From contig LODT01000011.1 of NCBI GenBank assembly GCA_001606155.1, positions 620,001-684,000 of the forward strand: 64,000 bases of DNA, given 5' to 3'. The notes below the pieces were generated by a model. That model ran no database searches. It was not told the origin of the DNA and saw only the letters and a list, made by a program, of their open reading frames with translations. The stretch comes from Tieghemostelium lacteum. Taxonomy: Eukaryota > Evosea > Eumycetozoa > Dictyosteliales > Raperosteliaceae. This document shows, piece by piece, positions 1 to 9,745 of this stretch (position 1 is the stretch's first letter; each line of letters starts with the position of its first letter). A program made the translations under genes and the position numbers.

Positions 1-212
1 GAAACTGCACCAGTTTGTCCTGTAATATTGGATATTGCTTTAACTGAAGAATTAAATAGAACTTCAAATGTCATGTAACATCCAGAAGTTACCGTATTAA
101 CTTCTCTGTACATTGCAGAATACTCTACAATAAATGGTACGCTAGCATTTGCTGTAATGGAAAAACAAACCAAAAACAGAATATAATAAATTCCGTTCCT
201 GTTTGATTTCAT
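1..212 (-). CDS. N-terminal fragment of a secreted or membrane protein
   Basis: The start codon is at 212-210 and the frame stays open to the window edge (70 codons), so only the beginning of the gene is here. After a short basic start (MKSNRNG) comes a hydrophobic stretch, YYILFLVCFSITANA, which reads as a cleavable signal peptide. The mature part has potential N-glycosylation sites (NSS, NIT) and a cysteine, as expected of an extracellular protein. I do not recognise the family; too little is present for a function. Confidence 0.6.
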   Translation of the reverse strand, partial: MKSNRNGIYYILFLVCFSITANASVPFIVEYSAMYREVNTVTSGCYMTFEVLFNSSVKAISNITGQTGAV

Positions 213-451
213 CCTTTTTTGCAATTGTTTAAATCTTTGATTAGTTTTGATTAGCGCGGTTGCAAAGGTTTAAAATCTAATAAAAAATATCTGATTTTTA
301 AAAAAAAAACACTCAGATTTTAAAATAATAAATTCGAATTTAAAAACTTTATAAAATGATGAGATAAATGATAAATGATACAATATACTTTTAATTATTT
401 ATTCCAAAAGTATAGAAACATTCTTTGAATACAAATCGAAACGACTACCAT

Positions 452-1554
452 TTAATTGAATGGATTTGAAGGTACACCCCAAACACAATCCAATTCGATA
501 CCGAGATTATTCCAAAAGTCACCTTGAACAATTTGGAAATAACCAGTCATACCATAATAGGCACCCCATGAGTTTCTAACGATCCAATAAGATTTTTGGG
601 CTTGTTCAGAGTAACCCCAACCAACAATGGAAACAATGTGATTTGGAACTGGAACCAATTTGAATTCTTCAAAGATACCTGAAGTGTAAGCTTCCAAAGC
701 ATTGGTAGCATCGATACTGCAAGCTACTGGACCTCTTGCATAGACTTCAGCCATAATATCTTTAGCACCAGTAACTTTACCAGTTTCCAATACAGTTATA
801 TTACGATAGTTGGTAATTTGTTGACATGTACCATCTGGGTTACAAGTCTTACATCTTGGGTTACATGCCAAACCATTAGTAGCTTGATATGGTGCACAAG
901 TTTCATCAACTAAATGGTTTTGAGCAATCCATGACATGGCTTCAGCTGGATCACCACCATCACATGTACCACCACCATCACAATTAATTAATTGTTGTGG
1001 AGCAGCATTAAATTGTGGCCTTTTATATATTATTATATTAATCTAATCTGTTTTTTTTTTGTTACTAAACTAAAACTTTAAAGTGAATCTAAATACATAC
1101 CAAACACTTCCTCTTTGAATATTAACTCTATCAGATAATGATGAAGTTGTAGCAAATGACCAACATGAACCACTAATAAATGTACAATATTATAATATTA
1201 ATAAAAGTTATTGAAATTCATTAACATGTTTAGATATATAGATTATGAAGATCTATGTATCTAGATTTATAAAAGTACCTACCAATATTGTGGGATGTGT
1301 TGATTTCTGTCAATAGTAAGATAATTTACACCAGATACATTTCTCCAATCCCAATTTAATGGTAAATCACCAGATTTAATGTAGTCTTTTGGTTGTGGTG
1401 ATTTAATGATTTCTTTGAATTCTTTTTCACTCTTTTTGTAACATCCTCTATCTCTATTGATGTTTTGTTCCAATTGAGTATTAATCTTAATGGCAGCAAC
1501 AAAGTTAATTGCAATCAATGAGATTAACAATAAAGAAATGGTAATTTTGCTCAT
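452..1554 (-). CDS. ctsZ: Cathepsin Z/X-type cysteine protease, three exons
   Basis: Papain-family (C1A) lysosomal or secreted protease; cathepsin Z acts mainly as a carboxypeptidase. Exons are 1283-1554, 1101-1172 and 452-1019, joined at GT-AG introns in frame into 303 residues, the usual cathepsin Z length. Residues 1-22 are a signal peptide, followed by the very short propeptide typical of this subfamily, with its cysteine (CYKKSEKEF). The mature start resembles [16 protein letters not shown], and NQHIPQYCGSCW contains the HIP mini-loop that marks cathepsin Z. The predicted triad is Cys94, His242 (in [11 protein letters not shown]) and Asn264 (in YWIVRNSWG). Intron 1 splits the first Cys codon of CGSCW. 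It lies 121 bases downstream of CIAO2B on the same strand. All key residues are intact, so I expect an active enzyme. Confidence 0.93.
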
Positions 1555-1675
1555 TCTTGCTCTTTAGATATGTCAAAAATAAAAAAATTTTATTAGTGAA
1601 AAAATTTTCTATGTCAAACGTTCCGAATGAGAAATTTCATTTTCAATTTCTAGAAATTCTAATGGAACATATTAT

Positions 1676-2216
1676 TTATTGTTGTTTTATACATTCATTT
1701 ACAATTGTTAAAATATTCGAACTTGTATCTAAAGCAGCTGATACTCTTTCTTTATCATTTAATTGTTTATTTACTAGTACAGAGGAATTAGTAATGTGTT
1801 TGGAAATTGAGGGTTTGATGTTACTTACCAGAAGATTCAGAAGAATGACTACCAGGAGTTACAATAACATCAACTTTAAATCTCTTTGGTAGACTTCTAT
1901 TTAATTTTTCTTTGAGACTTAGTCCAATAAGATTTGCCATCGAACAATGAGGTACTGTGGGTGTAAAGAATATTTTTATATAACTTTTCTCTATATTTAT
2001 ATTTATATTTTCAATTCTAACTACATTTAATTGTTCTAATGATAATGGATGTTCTGGGTCATTTATATGTCTTATCAAATCAAATATCTCCATCTCATCA
2101 AACTCATCTACAGATTCTTCGTCTTGAGTAAATCTTTCATTATATAAAAACTTATTATCCTGTTCAAAGTTATTGGTATTATATATAAGTGGGTTTGGGT
2201 TATCTGATATTGACAT
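1676..2216 (-). CDS. ciao2b: CIAO2B/FAM96B (MIP18 family), cytosolic Fe-S cluster targeting factor
   Basis: Component of the cytosolic iron-sulfur assembly targeting complex (CIAO1, CIAO2B, MMS19), which delivers Fe4S4 clusters to apoproteins. Two exons (1829-2216 and 1676-1773) join with a split Val codon to give 161 residues, near the human 163. The family signature DPEHPLSLEQLNVV is at about 53-66. The conserved reactive cysteine is Cys91 in TPTVPHCSMANLIGLSL. The short second exon supplies the family C-terminus (NKQLNDKERVSAALD, then NILTIVNECI). Its divergent neighbour is the PH/LysM gene, with about 550 bases of shared promoter region. The family call is firm; CIAO2B rather than CIAO2A is inferred from the closeness of the C-terminus. 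Confidence 0.93.
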
Positions 2217-2764
2217 TATTTAAATGATAATCTTAAAAACTAACGTTTCTTCATAGAATTTAAAAAAATAAAAAAAAAAAGTTTAAAAATTAAGATTTCC
2301 TATTTCTATGAACTAAACGATATAAAATATAACAACTTCTCAATCAATTGCAGCATACAAGTGGGATGTGAATTCATATCAACCAGGTTGACTTTTGGTA
2401 TTTCTATCTACATTTTTTTATAAAAATAGGTAAATTCTAAAACCCAAAAAAAAATCCACCTAAAAAAATAAAATATCTAAGTTGTACATTAATTAACCAG
2501 AGGTATTATCTTTTTAAAAAATTATAAAAACTGGTTGTAGTATATTATTTATTGAATTACCAGGATTTTATTCTTAAAAAGAAAGAAATTTTTTTTTTTT
2601 TACAAAACAACAATTTTTTAACATTTTTTTGTTAAATAATCAAATTATAATCTACAACTAACCCAAATTTCTCGATTTCTCCCCAGGGTGAGTTGACAAA
2701 TTAATTTTTTTTTTTTTTTTATTTTATTTAACCATTTTCCCTTCTTTTTTTAATTATTTATTAG
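2217..2764. other. Divergent intergenic region with a candidate 5' leader intron
   Basis: This 548-base spacer separates CIAO2B (minus) from the PH/LysM gene (plus). It holds T-rich runs typical of dictyostelid promoters and a 13-base inverted repeat with one centre base at 2379-2391. A good splice donor (AGG|GTGAGT, about 2687) and an acceptor (TTATTAG) directly before the ATG at 2765 suggest a leader intron of the plus-strand gene. No open frame or RNA gene was recognised. Confidence 0.4.
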
Positions 2765-4258
2765 ATGGATGGATCATATATTCCGCTAAATAATTCATTT
2801 ATAACACCAACTCCGATAGGATTTTACAATGTACAGAATAATATCTCACCACACGGTAGTGCAAATTACCAACAATTATTTCAACCTAGTATGACCTCAA
2901 GTCAGAATTCGAACTTACAACAACAACTTCAACAGATAGCACAACAACAACAACAACAACAGGTTCAACAAGGCACACAAGCAGTAGTTACTAAAAAGTG
3001 CAGTAAATGTTTTAAATTATTTTATGCTGCCGATTTCTATCAGCCAACATGCACCTATCACACCGACAATTTCCATAAGATGGAAGATAGGTGGTTATGT
3101 TGCTCTAGAAAAGGAAAAGAGGCACCACCATGTTTCAATGCCTATCACATTGAAGATGAAACAACTACACAGATTCTTCAAAGTATGACTGTTCCCAAAC
3201 CTGAGATTATTCAACAGAATAATCCCATTCTTCAGGGTGGAAACTATGGTTATATCGGTGCTGAAAAGATTCTCTATGAATCTATTCTAAAGAAACAAGG
3301 TAAGACCTTGGGTAGATGGCAGAGAAGAAAGTTTCGTCTTACACAATCCACTCTTATCAATTATTATGATGAGACTGATATGAAAGTTCACAGAGTATTT
3401 CAATTGGCAGACATTTCCATCAACTATAAGAGAATTCAAATTGAAGGTGAATACCGTCTTTGTATGGTTATAAATGATGGTTTGAGAAACCATCTTTTAT
3501 TCTCACCAGTTGCCAATCAAACTGAGGCTTGGATCAATGCACTAATCACTCAAAAGAAGATATTGTTACAGTCAAGATCTAATCAATTATTGCAATCTAA
3601 TACACCACAGTATCCACCATTCCCAATTTCAGGATCACCACCTCAATATTCTACAACTAGTTATCTTCAACCATCTTCTACCAGTATCAATAATTTATAT
3701 CCTGGTACTATTCAGTCTAGTCAAGCTCCACCTACACAAGTTATTTCTTATGTTTATGTTCAACAACAACCACCTATCTATGGACAACAACAACAACAAC
3801 AACCTCAACAACAAACTCTTGGAAATTCAATGGATTGGTCAACTACACCTGGCAATGATAATCAACAACAAAATCAAACTACAGAGAGTAATGGTATTAA
3901 ATGGGTTCAACATCATGTATCTACATCGGATACTTTAGCTGGACTTGCCATTAGATATAATACCTCTATTGATGTAATCAAAAGAATTAATTTGATTAAA
4001 TCCAATCAATGTATCACTCACCAAACTCTCTTGGTACCAGTATCTACTGTAAATCCATATACTCCACCTCCACCACAACCAATGTCCGAAGAGGAAAGAA
4101 AAAGAAAATTAATTCAATTATTTGCAGTCTCTGAAAATATCTCCAAAGAAGAAGCTAGATCCTATCTCTCCAACAATGATTGGGATATTACAAAAGCCAT
4201 CAAAGAATTGAAAGATGATTTAGATTGGGAACAATATCATCCTTTTAAATCTAAATAA
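2765..4258 (+). CDS. Cys/His zinc module, PH, LysM and UBA-like domain protein
   Basis: A single exon encodes 497 residues. After a Gln-rich N-terminus (about 52-70) comes a Cys/His cluster at 79-128 (CSKC, CTYH, then H104, CC112-113, C123, H128), resembling a CHORD-like or other zinc-binding module. A pleckstrin-homology domain follows at about 168-268, with the GRWQRRKFRL core and the C-terminal Trp helix (TEAWINAL). A second Gln/Pro-rich linker leads to a LysM domain at about 380-427 (HHVSTSDTLAGLAIRYNTS, ending LLVPV) and a UBA-like helical segment at about 443-490. There is no signal peptide, so the protein should be cytosolic, perhaps recruited to phosphoinositides by the PH domain. What an intracellular LysM domain binds is unknown. 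PH and LysM are solid by pattern; the zinc and UBA-like calls are weaker. Confidence 0.8.
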   Translation: MDGSYIPLNNSFITPTPIGFYNVQNNISPHGSANYQQLFQPSMTSSQNSNLQQQLQQIAQQQQQQQVQQGTQAVVTKKCSKCFKLFYAADFYQPTCTYHTDNFHKMEDRWLCCSRKGKEAPPCFNAYHIEDETTTQILQSMTVPKPEIIQQNNPILQGGNYGYIGAEKILYESILKKQGKTLGRWQRRKFRLTQSTLINYYDETDMKVHRVFQLADISINYKRIQIEGEYRLCMVINDGLRNHLLFSPVANQTEAWINALITQKKILLQSRSNQLLQSNTPQYPPFPISGSPPQYSTTSYLQPSSTSINNLYPGTIQSSQAPPTQVISYVYVQQQPPIYGQQQQQQPQQQTLGNSMDWSTTPGNDNQQQNQTTESNGIKWVQHHVSTSDTLAGLAIRYNTSIDVIKRINLIKSNQCITHQTLLVPVSTVNPYTPPPPQPMSEEERKRKLIQLFAVSENISKEEARSYLSNNDWDITKAIKELKDDLDWEQYHPFKSK

Positions 4259-4717
4259 TAATATTATAATACTATAATAATAATAATAATAACTTTTTTC
4301 CCTCAACACCTTTTTTGACATTATACACAATAATAATAATTTTATAATTTGAATCAAAAAACCAACAACAACAACAACAATAATGTAAATCTTATCTCCA
4401 GAACCAACTTGTAATTAATAATAGTAACCAAACAGAAGAAAAGAACAAAATACCTAAATCAAGAATTCTATTTATTGATTATTTTAATATAATTATTAAA
4501 TTGAACAAATCAAACAAAAAAAGAAAAATTAAACATTCTTTTTTTTTTAATTCCTAATGATTTGGCATTAATTATTGTTTTCTTTTTTGAAGTAAATAAA
4601 GATTGTTATTATGGTTTCATTCCACCTCCCACCTCCCAAAATTATCAAACTCAACCAATCTTCTCTTTTTTTTTTTTTGTATTTTATTTTTTTATTTTTT
4701 TGATTATTTAGGTTTTA
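4259..4717. other. Intergenic region with AAT repeats and a C-rich tract
   Basis: The 459 bases after the PH/LysM gene begin with AAT/ATA repeats and CAA repeats. A C-rich tract (CACCTCCC units near 4622-4640) follows, then T runs ending in TTTAG just before the next start codon. No gene is visible. Confidence 0.4.
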
Positions 4718-5197
4718 ATGTTGAGGGCATTTAGATCATTTAGTGGAAGATGGAATTTCACTAGAGAAATTCTACACAAGAACAATAATGAAAGATTTTC
4801 TGTGAACGGTATTGCAAAATTTCAACAATTAAATGTTGGTGATGAGAATACACTTCAATATCAAGAAGAAGGTGTAATGAAACAATTGAGTAATTCACAA
4901 ACCTTTAATATAACTCAGAGATACATTTATCAGTATGATGAACCAAAAGATCAAATTACTGTATATTTTGACGAGAATCCAAAGAGATTATTTCATCATT
5001 TGACTACTACAACCAGTGTTGGTGAAATTAGTAATTGTCAAGCGGTTAGAGGTTATCATCTATGTGAACTAGATCACTATAATGCAACATATCAGTTTCT
5101 GTCTGATAGAGAATTTCAAATTATCTATTCAGTTCAAGGTCCAAAAAAAGATTATGAGATAAAAACACTCTTTACAAAATTAGATTTCATCCATTGA
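4718..5197 (+). CDS. DUF6314 family protein
   Basis: 159 residues in one exon. The N-terminal FSGRWNFTREI and the following NGIAKFQQL, LQYQEEG and FNITQRYIYQY strands match my recollection of DUF6314, a small beta-rich family in bacteria and fungi that looks lipocalin- or FABP-like and has no established biochemical role. The C-terminal part (GYHLCELDHYNATYQF and the FQIIYSVQGPKKDYEI strand) fits the same fold, including the conserved C-x-x-D-x-Y pattern. There is no signal peptide or membrane segment, so it is probably cytosolic. Family membership is fairly clear; function is not known. Confidence 0.75.
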   Translation: MLRAFRSFSGRWNFTREILHKNNNERFSVNGIAKFQQLNVGDENTLQYQEEGVMKQLSNSQTFNITQRYIYQYDEPKDQITVYFDENPKRLFHHLTTTTSVGEISNCQAVRGYHLCELDHYNATYQFLSDREFQIIYSVQGPKKDYEIKTLFTKLDFIH

Positions 5198-5529
5198 AAA
5201 TTCAAAAATACAAAATGTCACAACAACAAAAGATTCCTTTTCATGTCCATTAATACATCATCATTCAACAACCTAATCCTTTAATTGTAAAAAAACCGTC
5301 CCTTTTACAAAAAAATCCAAAAAAAAAAAATCCAACAGTCACTATGGGTTATAAGGTTAGATCAGTTATTTTAAGGATATTAATAGAAAATATGCTATTT
5401 CATGATTGTCTGTCAAAAACTGACTCAATATCAATCTTAAACAGTTTATAAATAACTAGAATAAAGTTATATTTAATTTCAAATTAAAATTTTTAAAATA
5501 GATAGATATATAATCAAAACAATAGTAAA
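5198..5529. other. Intergenic region, nothing specific seen
   Basis: 332 bases of A/T-rich spacer between two plus-strand genes, with A runs near 5290-5330 and no open frame, repeat or RNA gene I can support. Confidence 0.4.
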
Positions 5530-6483
5530 ATGTGTCTTAATCATAAACCAGTATTTGTAGTAACACAAGTGTTCAGTAAACAAGGTAGTTCTATTGTAAA
5601 TACACTATTGGAAGAAGGAAAATATAAAGTTCGTGGTATAACCAGTAGATCATTGGATTCAGAGGAAGCTAAACAACTACAAGCACGTGGTGTTGAGTTG
5701 GTTCAAGCTGATTACTTGAATAAAGATCAACTTTTACCTGCACTTAAAGGTGCCTATGGATTGTTTGTTGTCAGACCTCTCATCAGTCCTGTTGAACCTG
5801 GTGTTGATGAAAAAGAATTTCAATCTATAAAAACACAATGTGATGCAGCTGTCGAGAGTGGAACTATCCAACATTTGATATACAGTTCCACAGATTCACC
5901 AGCAGCTGACAGAGTCCAAACCTATGTCAATGCAACCTCTATTCCAACTGTTTCCACCTTCTATCTCGCATTCTTTTTTAGTAATGTCATTGAATTCTCC
6001 AGACCTTTACAACAAGGTGATTCATTGGTATTCGCACAACCTTTTCCAGAAGATTTGAAAATCCCATATACCAATCCATATACAACCACAGGTCCAGTGG
6101 TTTCTGAATTCTTAAGTAACCCTACAAAATACAATAGAGCTCAGATTCCAGTAGTTGGTGAGTTCCTAACTGGAAAGGAATTTGCAGAGACTTTTAAGAA
6201 TGTCAGTGGTGTGAATGCAACTTATAAAGCACAGAATAAGGAACAGTATCTTGAAGACAATGGTTTTAATGCCAATCCTCAAATGCAATATGTAGGTAAC
6301 ATAATCTACGAAATCTGGTCTGGATCAGGAATAAATCCAAAAGCATTTAAAAATGCCACAACTGAATTTACCAACAATCTCAATATAAAATCTAAAACCT
6401 TTAAAGAATTTCTTCAAGCTTCCAAATGGAGAGGTGAACCATGGCAAGATTTCAAATCAAAATTATCAACATGTAAATTTTAA
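5530..6483 (+). CDS. NmrA-like family protein (atypical NAD(P)-binding fold)
   Basis: 317 residues, one exon. The layout follows NmrA-like atypical short-chain dehydrogenases: a first beta strand (VFVVTQVF), helix (QGSSIVNTLLEEG), YKVRGITSR strand, GVELVQADY, LKGAYGLFVV and, in the middle, IQHLIYSSTDS. These proteins often act as NADP-sensing regulators rather than enzymes. The usual glycine-rich G-A-T-G-x-x-G loop is largely replaced by T-Q-V-F-S-K-Q-G, leaving one glycine. The C-terminal half (VSEFLSNP, IPVVGEFLTGKEFAETF) fits the family's substrate domain. It should be cytosolic. Family is likely; cofactor binding is doubtful. Confidence 0.82.
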   Translation: MCLNHKPVFVVTQVFSKQGSSIVNTLLEEGKYKVRGITSRSLDSEEAKQLQARGVELVQADYLNKDQLLPALKGAYGLFVVRPLISPVEPGVDEKEFQSIKTQCDAAVESGTIQHLIYSSTDSPAADRVQTYVNATSIPTVSTFYLAFFFSNVIEFSRPLQQGDSLVFAQPFPEDLKIPYTNPYTTTGPVVSEFLSNPTKYNRAQIPVVGEFLTGKEFAETFKNVSGVNATYKAQNKEQYLEDNGFNANPQMQYVGNIIYEIWSGSGINPKAFKNATTEFTNNLNIKSKTFKEFLQASKWRGEPWQDFKSKLSTCKF

Positions 6484-6687
6484 ATTGAATACTTTGAAAT
6501 AAACATTACACTATATTGTTAATGGGAACTGACTCATTATCTTATTTACATACGTTTCAAGTCCGCCTGATTCATCTAAATTTCCATTTTTAATTTTTTT
6601 TAAATTAATTTTTTTCAAATAAATTGCCCAACTTAAAAAGATTTTATTTTTACAAAAAGCTTTTTTTATTTTTAATTTACAGATATA

Positions 6688-8547
6688 ATGGTAGAATCTA
6701 AAATTGATAAGATTGTTTTTAATGGTAATGGAAAAGTTGAAATTACCAGAACTTTTTTAAAAGTAAATGGTAATCAGATTATTGGGTTAAAAGAAGATAA
6801 TATTTTGGATGAGAGTAGTGTTCTTTCAGTTACTGATAGTAAACAAACTAGACAACCTATTATTAGAACTCTAAATCCAATTAATTTTCCACAAACAAGT
6901 CATTTGTTGAAAGCTATTAGATTTGATATGACAGATGGTAGATCATTGGCTGGTAGTGCAATCAACCAGAAACAAAATAGATACCTCTACCAAACATCTT
7001 TTGAAAGTAAACAAACTGTCTATAATATGGTATCTGAAAAGGTACCTGGTCAATTCATTAAATTGGTTGAATTGAAAGATAGATCCAAAACCACAACTGT
7101 TGATCTTCCAGATTTAAATTCAAAGACTGAGAATGTTTTTTTGGATATGATGCCACTACAAAAACAAGTAAAAATTCAAAATGCTAGTGGGGTATCCATA
7201 TCTTCTGAAGAAGATAAGTCACAGCAGAGTGGCCCATTTATTCAAGATATTGTTTCATTGGATCCATATTATAATGAAATGATAAACTATTCACTAATCA
7301 TTGAGGTCTTTGGTGATGGTGAAAGAGATGTACAAATAACCTATCAATATACCTCTACAGAACTACAAGCTAGATTCTTTAAGAAAATTAACTTTGAAGA
7401 TCAACCATCATCTTCAAACTCCAGTAATAATAACAATACTGCATCATTGGATAGCAATAGTAAAGGTTTAGTAAAAATCACACAAAAAGTAACATTTAAT
7501 GCGCTATATGATTTTGAGAATATTCCTGTAGAATTCCATTTTGGTAAAATTAAATTCTCAGTGCCCAGTCTCAGTTGCAATAAATTAACTACCTGTAGTC
7601 TTGTACTCACTCAAGATACATTTTCAGCTAGAGGTGGTTACATTAGTTTATCAGGAGATAATCATAGTCCATCATTAGTAGAATGTATCCTATTTGATAA
7701 CTTATCAACCACTACTATCATGATAGGTGGATTTTCCAATAACCTTGATTTTGCCATACGTTCACCAGTCTTACCAGGTCAATTAGGTATCATAAGCTAT
7801 ATCAAAGAAGCCCCCAACACACATAGACTAAAACAAAAAATGCCAAAAACTAGAAATAATAATAATAATAATAAAATGGCTAGTTCATTTTTCTCTAAGG
7901 TCTCTAGTAATAGTTATTCTTCTAGAGATGACGAAAAGGGTCCTTATGAACTCCTTACCTCTCGTCTAGAAGAACTTATGGAGAATGCTAGAGTCAGTAG
8001 TAGTATCTGTATATTGACTTACCAAACACTACATCATCAGACATTCAGATACCTCAATTTCACTGATCAGGATATGGAAATTGTCTTCTTATTCAATGGA
8101 TACAATCTATATACATTCCACTCTACATCATTGAACAAGTACAATGAAGGTAAAGTCCCAGAAGATGGTATTGCAGGTGAAGATGAAGACGATGATTCTA
8201 AAGTCTACTACCAAGCATTTATAAAATCCAATTCAATCTTTACTTTTGTCGTTACACTCAGTACTGAAACCAAACAAACCTTCCAATACGGTCCATCAGA
8301 ATTCTTGGAACAGGTTATTAGAAATAACAAGTATCAAAGATCCACTAATCCCAATGCTTTGGATAACTTTGATTTCAGTGGTAAGAATATTCCACATAAA
8401 GAGATTTTTGAATCAATGGAAAACAAACCAAAACCATCACATAAGGTTTACCCAACTGTAACCTCCATGTCCAATACTAGTGTATCCAACTCTAGCAGTT
8501 CCAGTAACAGTAAAGAACATTCTTCATCTTGGTTCTCTCGTAAATAA
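6688..8547 (+). CDS. Orphan 619-residue protein, beta-rich
   Basis: One exon from ATG at 6688. I do not recognise the family. The N-terminal 230 residues alternate short hydrophobic and polar stretches as in beta-rich folds (KVEITRTFLKVNGNQIIGL). A Ser/Asn-rich linker lies at about 238-255, a second ordered region (KVTFNALYDFENIPVEFHF and on) runs to about 385, an Asn run lies near 390, and a third ordered part ends in a Ser-rich tail from about 595. There is no signal peptide or membrane helix, so it is probably cytosolic. Repeated Ig- or C2-like modules are possible but not demonstrated. An acceptor-like TTTACAG lies just before the ATG. Confidence 0.75.
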   Translation: MVESKIDKIVFNGNGKVEITRTFLKVNGNQIIGLKEDNILDESSVLSVTDSKQTRQPIIRTLNPINFPQTSHLLKAIRFDMTDGRSLAGSAINQKQNRYLYQTSFESKQTVYNMVSEKVPGQFIKLVELKDRSKTTTVDLPDLNSKTENVFLDMMPLQKQVKIQNASGVSISSEEDKSQQSGPFIQDIVSLDPYYNEMINYSLIIEVFGDGERDVQITYQYTSTELQARFFKKINFEDQPSSSNSSNNNNTASLDSNSKGLVKITQKVTFNALYDFENIPVEFHFGKIKFSVPSLSCNKLTTCSLVLTQDTFSARGGYISLSGDNHSPSLVECILFDNLSTTTIMIGGFSNNLDFAIRSPVLPGQLGIISYIKEAPNTHRLKQKMPKTRNNNNNNKMASSFFSKVSSNSYSSRDDEKGPYELLTSRLEELMENARVSSSICILTYQTLHHQTFRYLNFTDQDMEIVFLFNGYNLYTFHSTSLNKYNEGKVPEDGIAGEDEDDDSKVYYQAFIKSNSIFTFVVTLSTETKQTFQYGPSEFLEQVIRNNKYQRSTNPNALDNFDFSGKNIPHKEIFESMENKPKPSHKVYPTVTSMSNTSVSNSSSSSNSKEHSSSWFSRK

Positions 8548-8677
8548 TCAATTATATATTTATTAATTCCTATCACTCCCTTTTTTTATAAAATAAATCA
8601 TGAAATCCCATTTCCTGTCTCACACCAAAAATATTTTTCACAATTTTTTTTAAAAGTTTTTATATTTGGTTCTTTCC

Positions 8678-9745
8678 ATGAAACAGTCCAAATCGCACAG
8701 TAATTTCTCAAGTAATGACAATGATGATATGTTTCTATATAACTCACCGACTTTAACAGGATTGAATGGTGAGAGTTATCAGAATTCATATGGATATCCA
8801 CACAATATTTCACAGAGTTTAGGAAGTAGTAATACATCCTCTAAAAAACATATTCAATTTAACCAAAACAATCAATATATATCCAATAGTGGTGGTAGAA
8901 CTACTGATGGTGGGGGTGATGAAAATTCACCAACAATGAAAAGAAGTAAATCTACACCCTATCTAAATAACCTACAACAACAACAGCAACAGCAACACCA
9001 AAATCAACAATTAATAAATGGTCTACCTGTATCACCTTCATTAACATCATCAACATCCTCTTCACAACCTATACCCTATAAATATAAACTTCAACAATTA
9101 CAACAGTTACAACAGCTACAACAATTACAACAGTTACAACAACTACAACAACAATTTTATCAACAACAACATCAATTGAAAACGGACCCGGTAATCTGTA
9201 AGATGGAAAACCAGATTCAACAATTGACATCAGAGTTAGAATTGATTAAATCTAAACTCTCCGATATGGAAAATGATGACGATGACAGACATAAACATAA
9301 ATGGGGACTTAGATACTCTAGGAGGGTCCTAATAACCAGTAATCTATTACTGGGTATATGGGTGAGTATAAGTCGTATCATAATGTACATTAGTAAACAA
9401 AAGAAATCAAGATTGATCAATGTGGTAGTACCTGCACTCTCACAGCACATTCAACAGGAACCCAGAAACCATATTGCACTGTTACTTTTAGAGGCCATCT
9501 CTAATGCCACTCGAAAATCTTGGATATTCTTTTTATCCAGTTTTCTAATTTCCACTTCAACACCTTGGAGAAGACAACTAGGTATATTTTTATGTACTAT
9601 TTATTCTGCCTACTTGGCATTTGTACCACAATTCCTTCCATGGACAAATTATTTTAATGTTTTTGCATCATTTCTCTATATAACCGCCGCTTGGAGCACA
9701 ACAAAATCAGGTTCATCATTTAAAGATATTTTTAAATTATTGTAA
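8678..9745 (+). CDS. Orphan protein with Gln-rich coiled coil and C-terminal membrane segments
   Basis: The first in-frame ATG is at 8678 (355 residues); an upstream in-frame TTG is not a credible start. The first 130 residues are Ser/Asn/Gln-rich. Six 9-base repeats (9092-9145) encode repeated Leu-Gln-Gln, followed by a short coiled coil (IQQLTSELELIKSKLSDME). After an acidic/basic stretch come hydrophobic segments ITSNLLLGIWVSISRIIMYI, WIFFLSSFLIS, LGIFLCTIYSAYLAFVPQFL and FNVFASFLYITAAW, so up to four membrane spans. The architecture, a soluble coil followed by membrane helices, recalls organelle-tethering proteins, but I recognise no family. Topology and function are unknown. Confidence 0.72.
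   Translation: MKQSKSHSNFSSNDNDDMFLYNSPTLTGLNGESYQNSYGYPHNISQSLGSSNTSSKKHIQFNQNNQYISNSGGRTTDGGGDENSPTMKRSKSTPYLNNLQQQQQQQHQNQQLINGLPVSPSLTSSTSSSQPIPYKYKLQQLQQLQQLQQLQQLQQLQQQFYQQQHQLKTDPVICKMENQIQQLTSELELIKSKLSDMENDDDDRHKHKWGLRYSRRVLITSNLLLGIWVSISRIIMYISKQKKSRLINVVVPALSQHIQQEPRNHIALLLLEAISNATRKSWIFFLSSFLISTSTPWRRQLGIFLCTIYSAYLAFVPQFLPWTNYFNVFASFLYITAAWSTTKSGSSFKDIFKLL
9092..9145 (+). repeat. Six tandem 9-base repeats encoding Leu-Gln-Gln
   Basis: Units are CAACAATTA, CAACAGTTA, CAACAGCTA, CAACAATTA, CAACAGTTA and CAACAACTA. Third-position variation between units with the same protein output suggests the repeat is old or under coding constraint. It forms a Gln-rich coil in the host protein. 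Confidence 0.9.
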
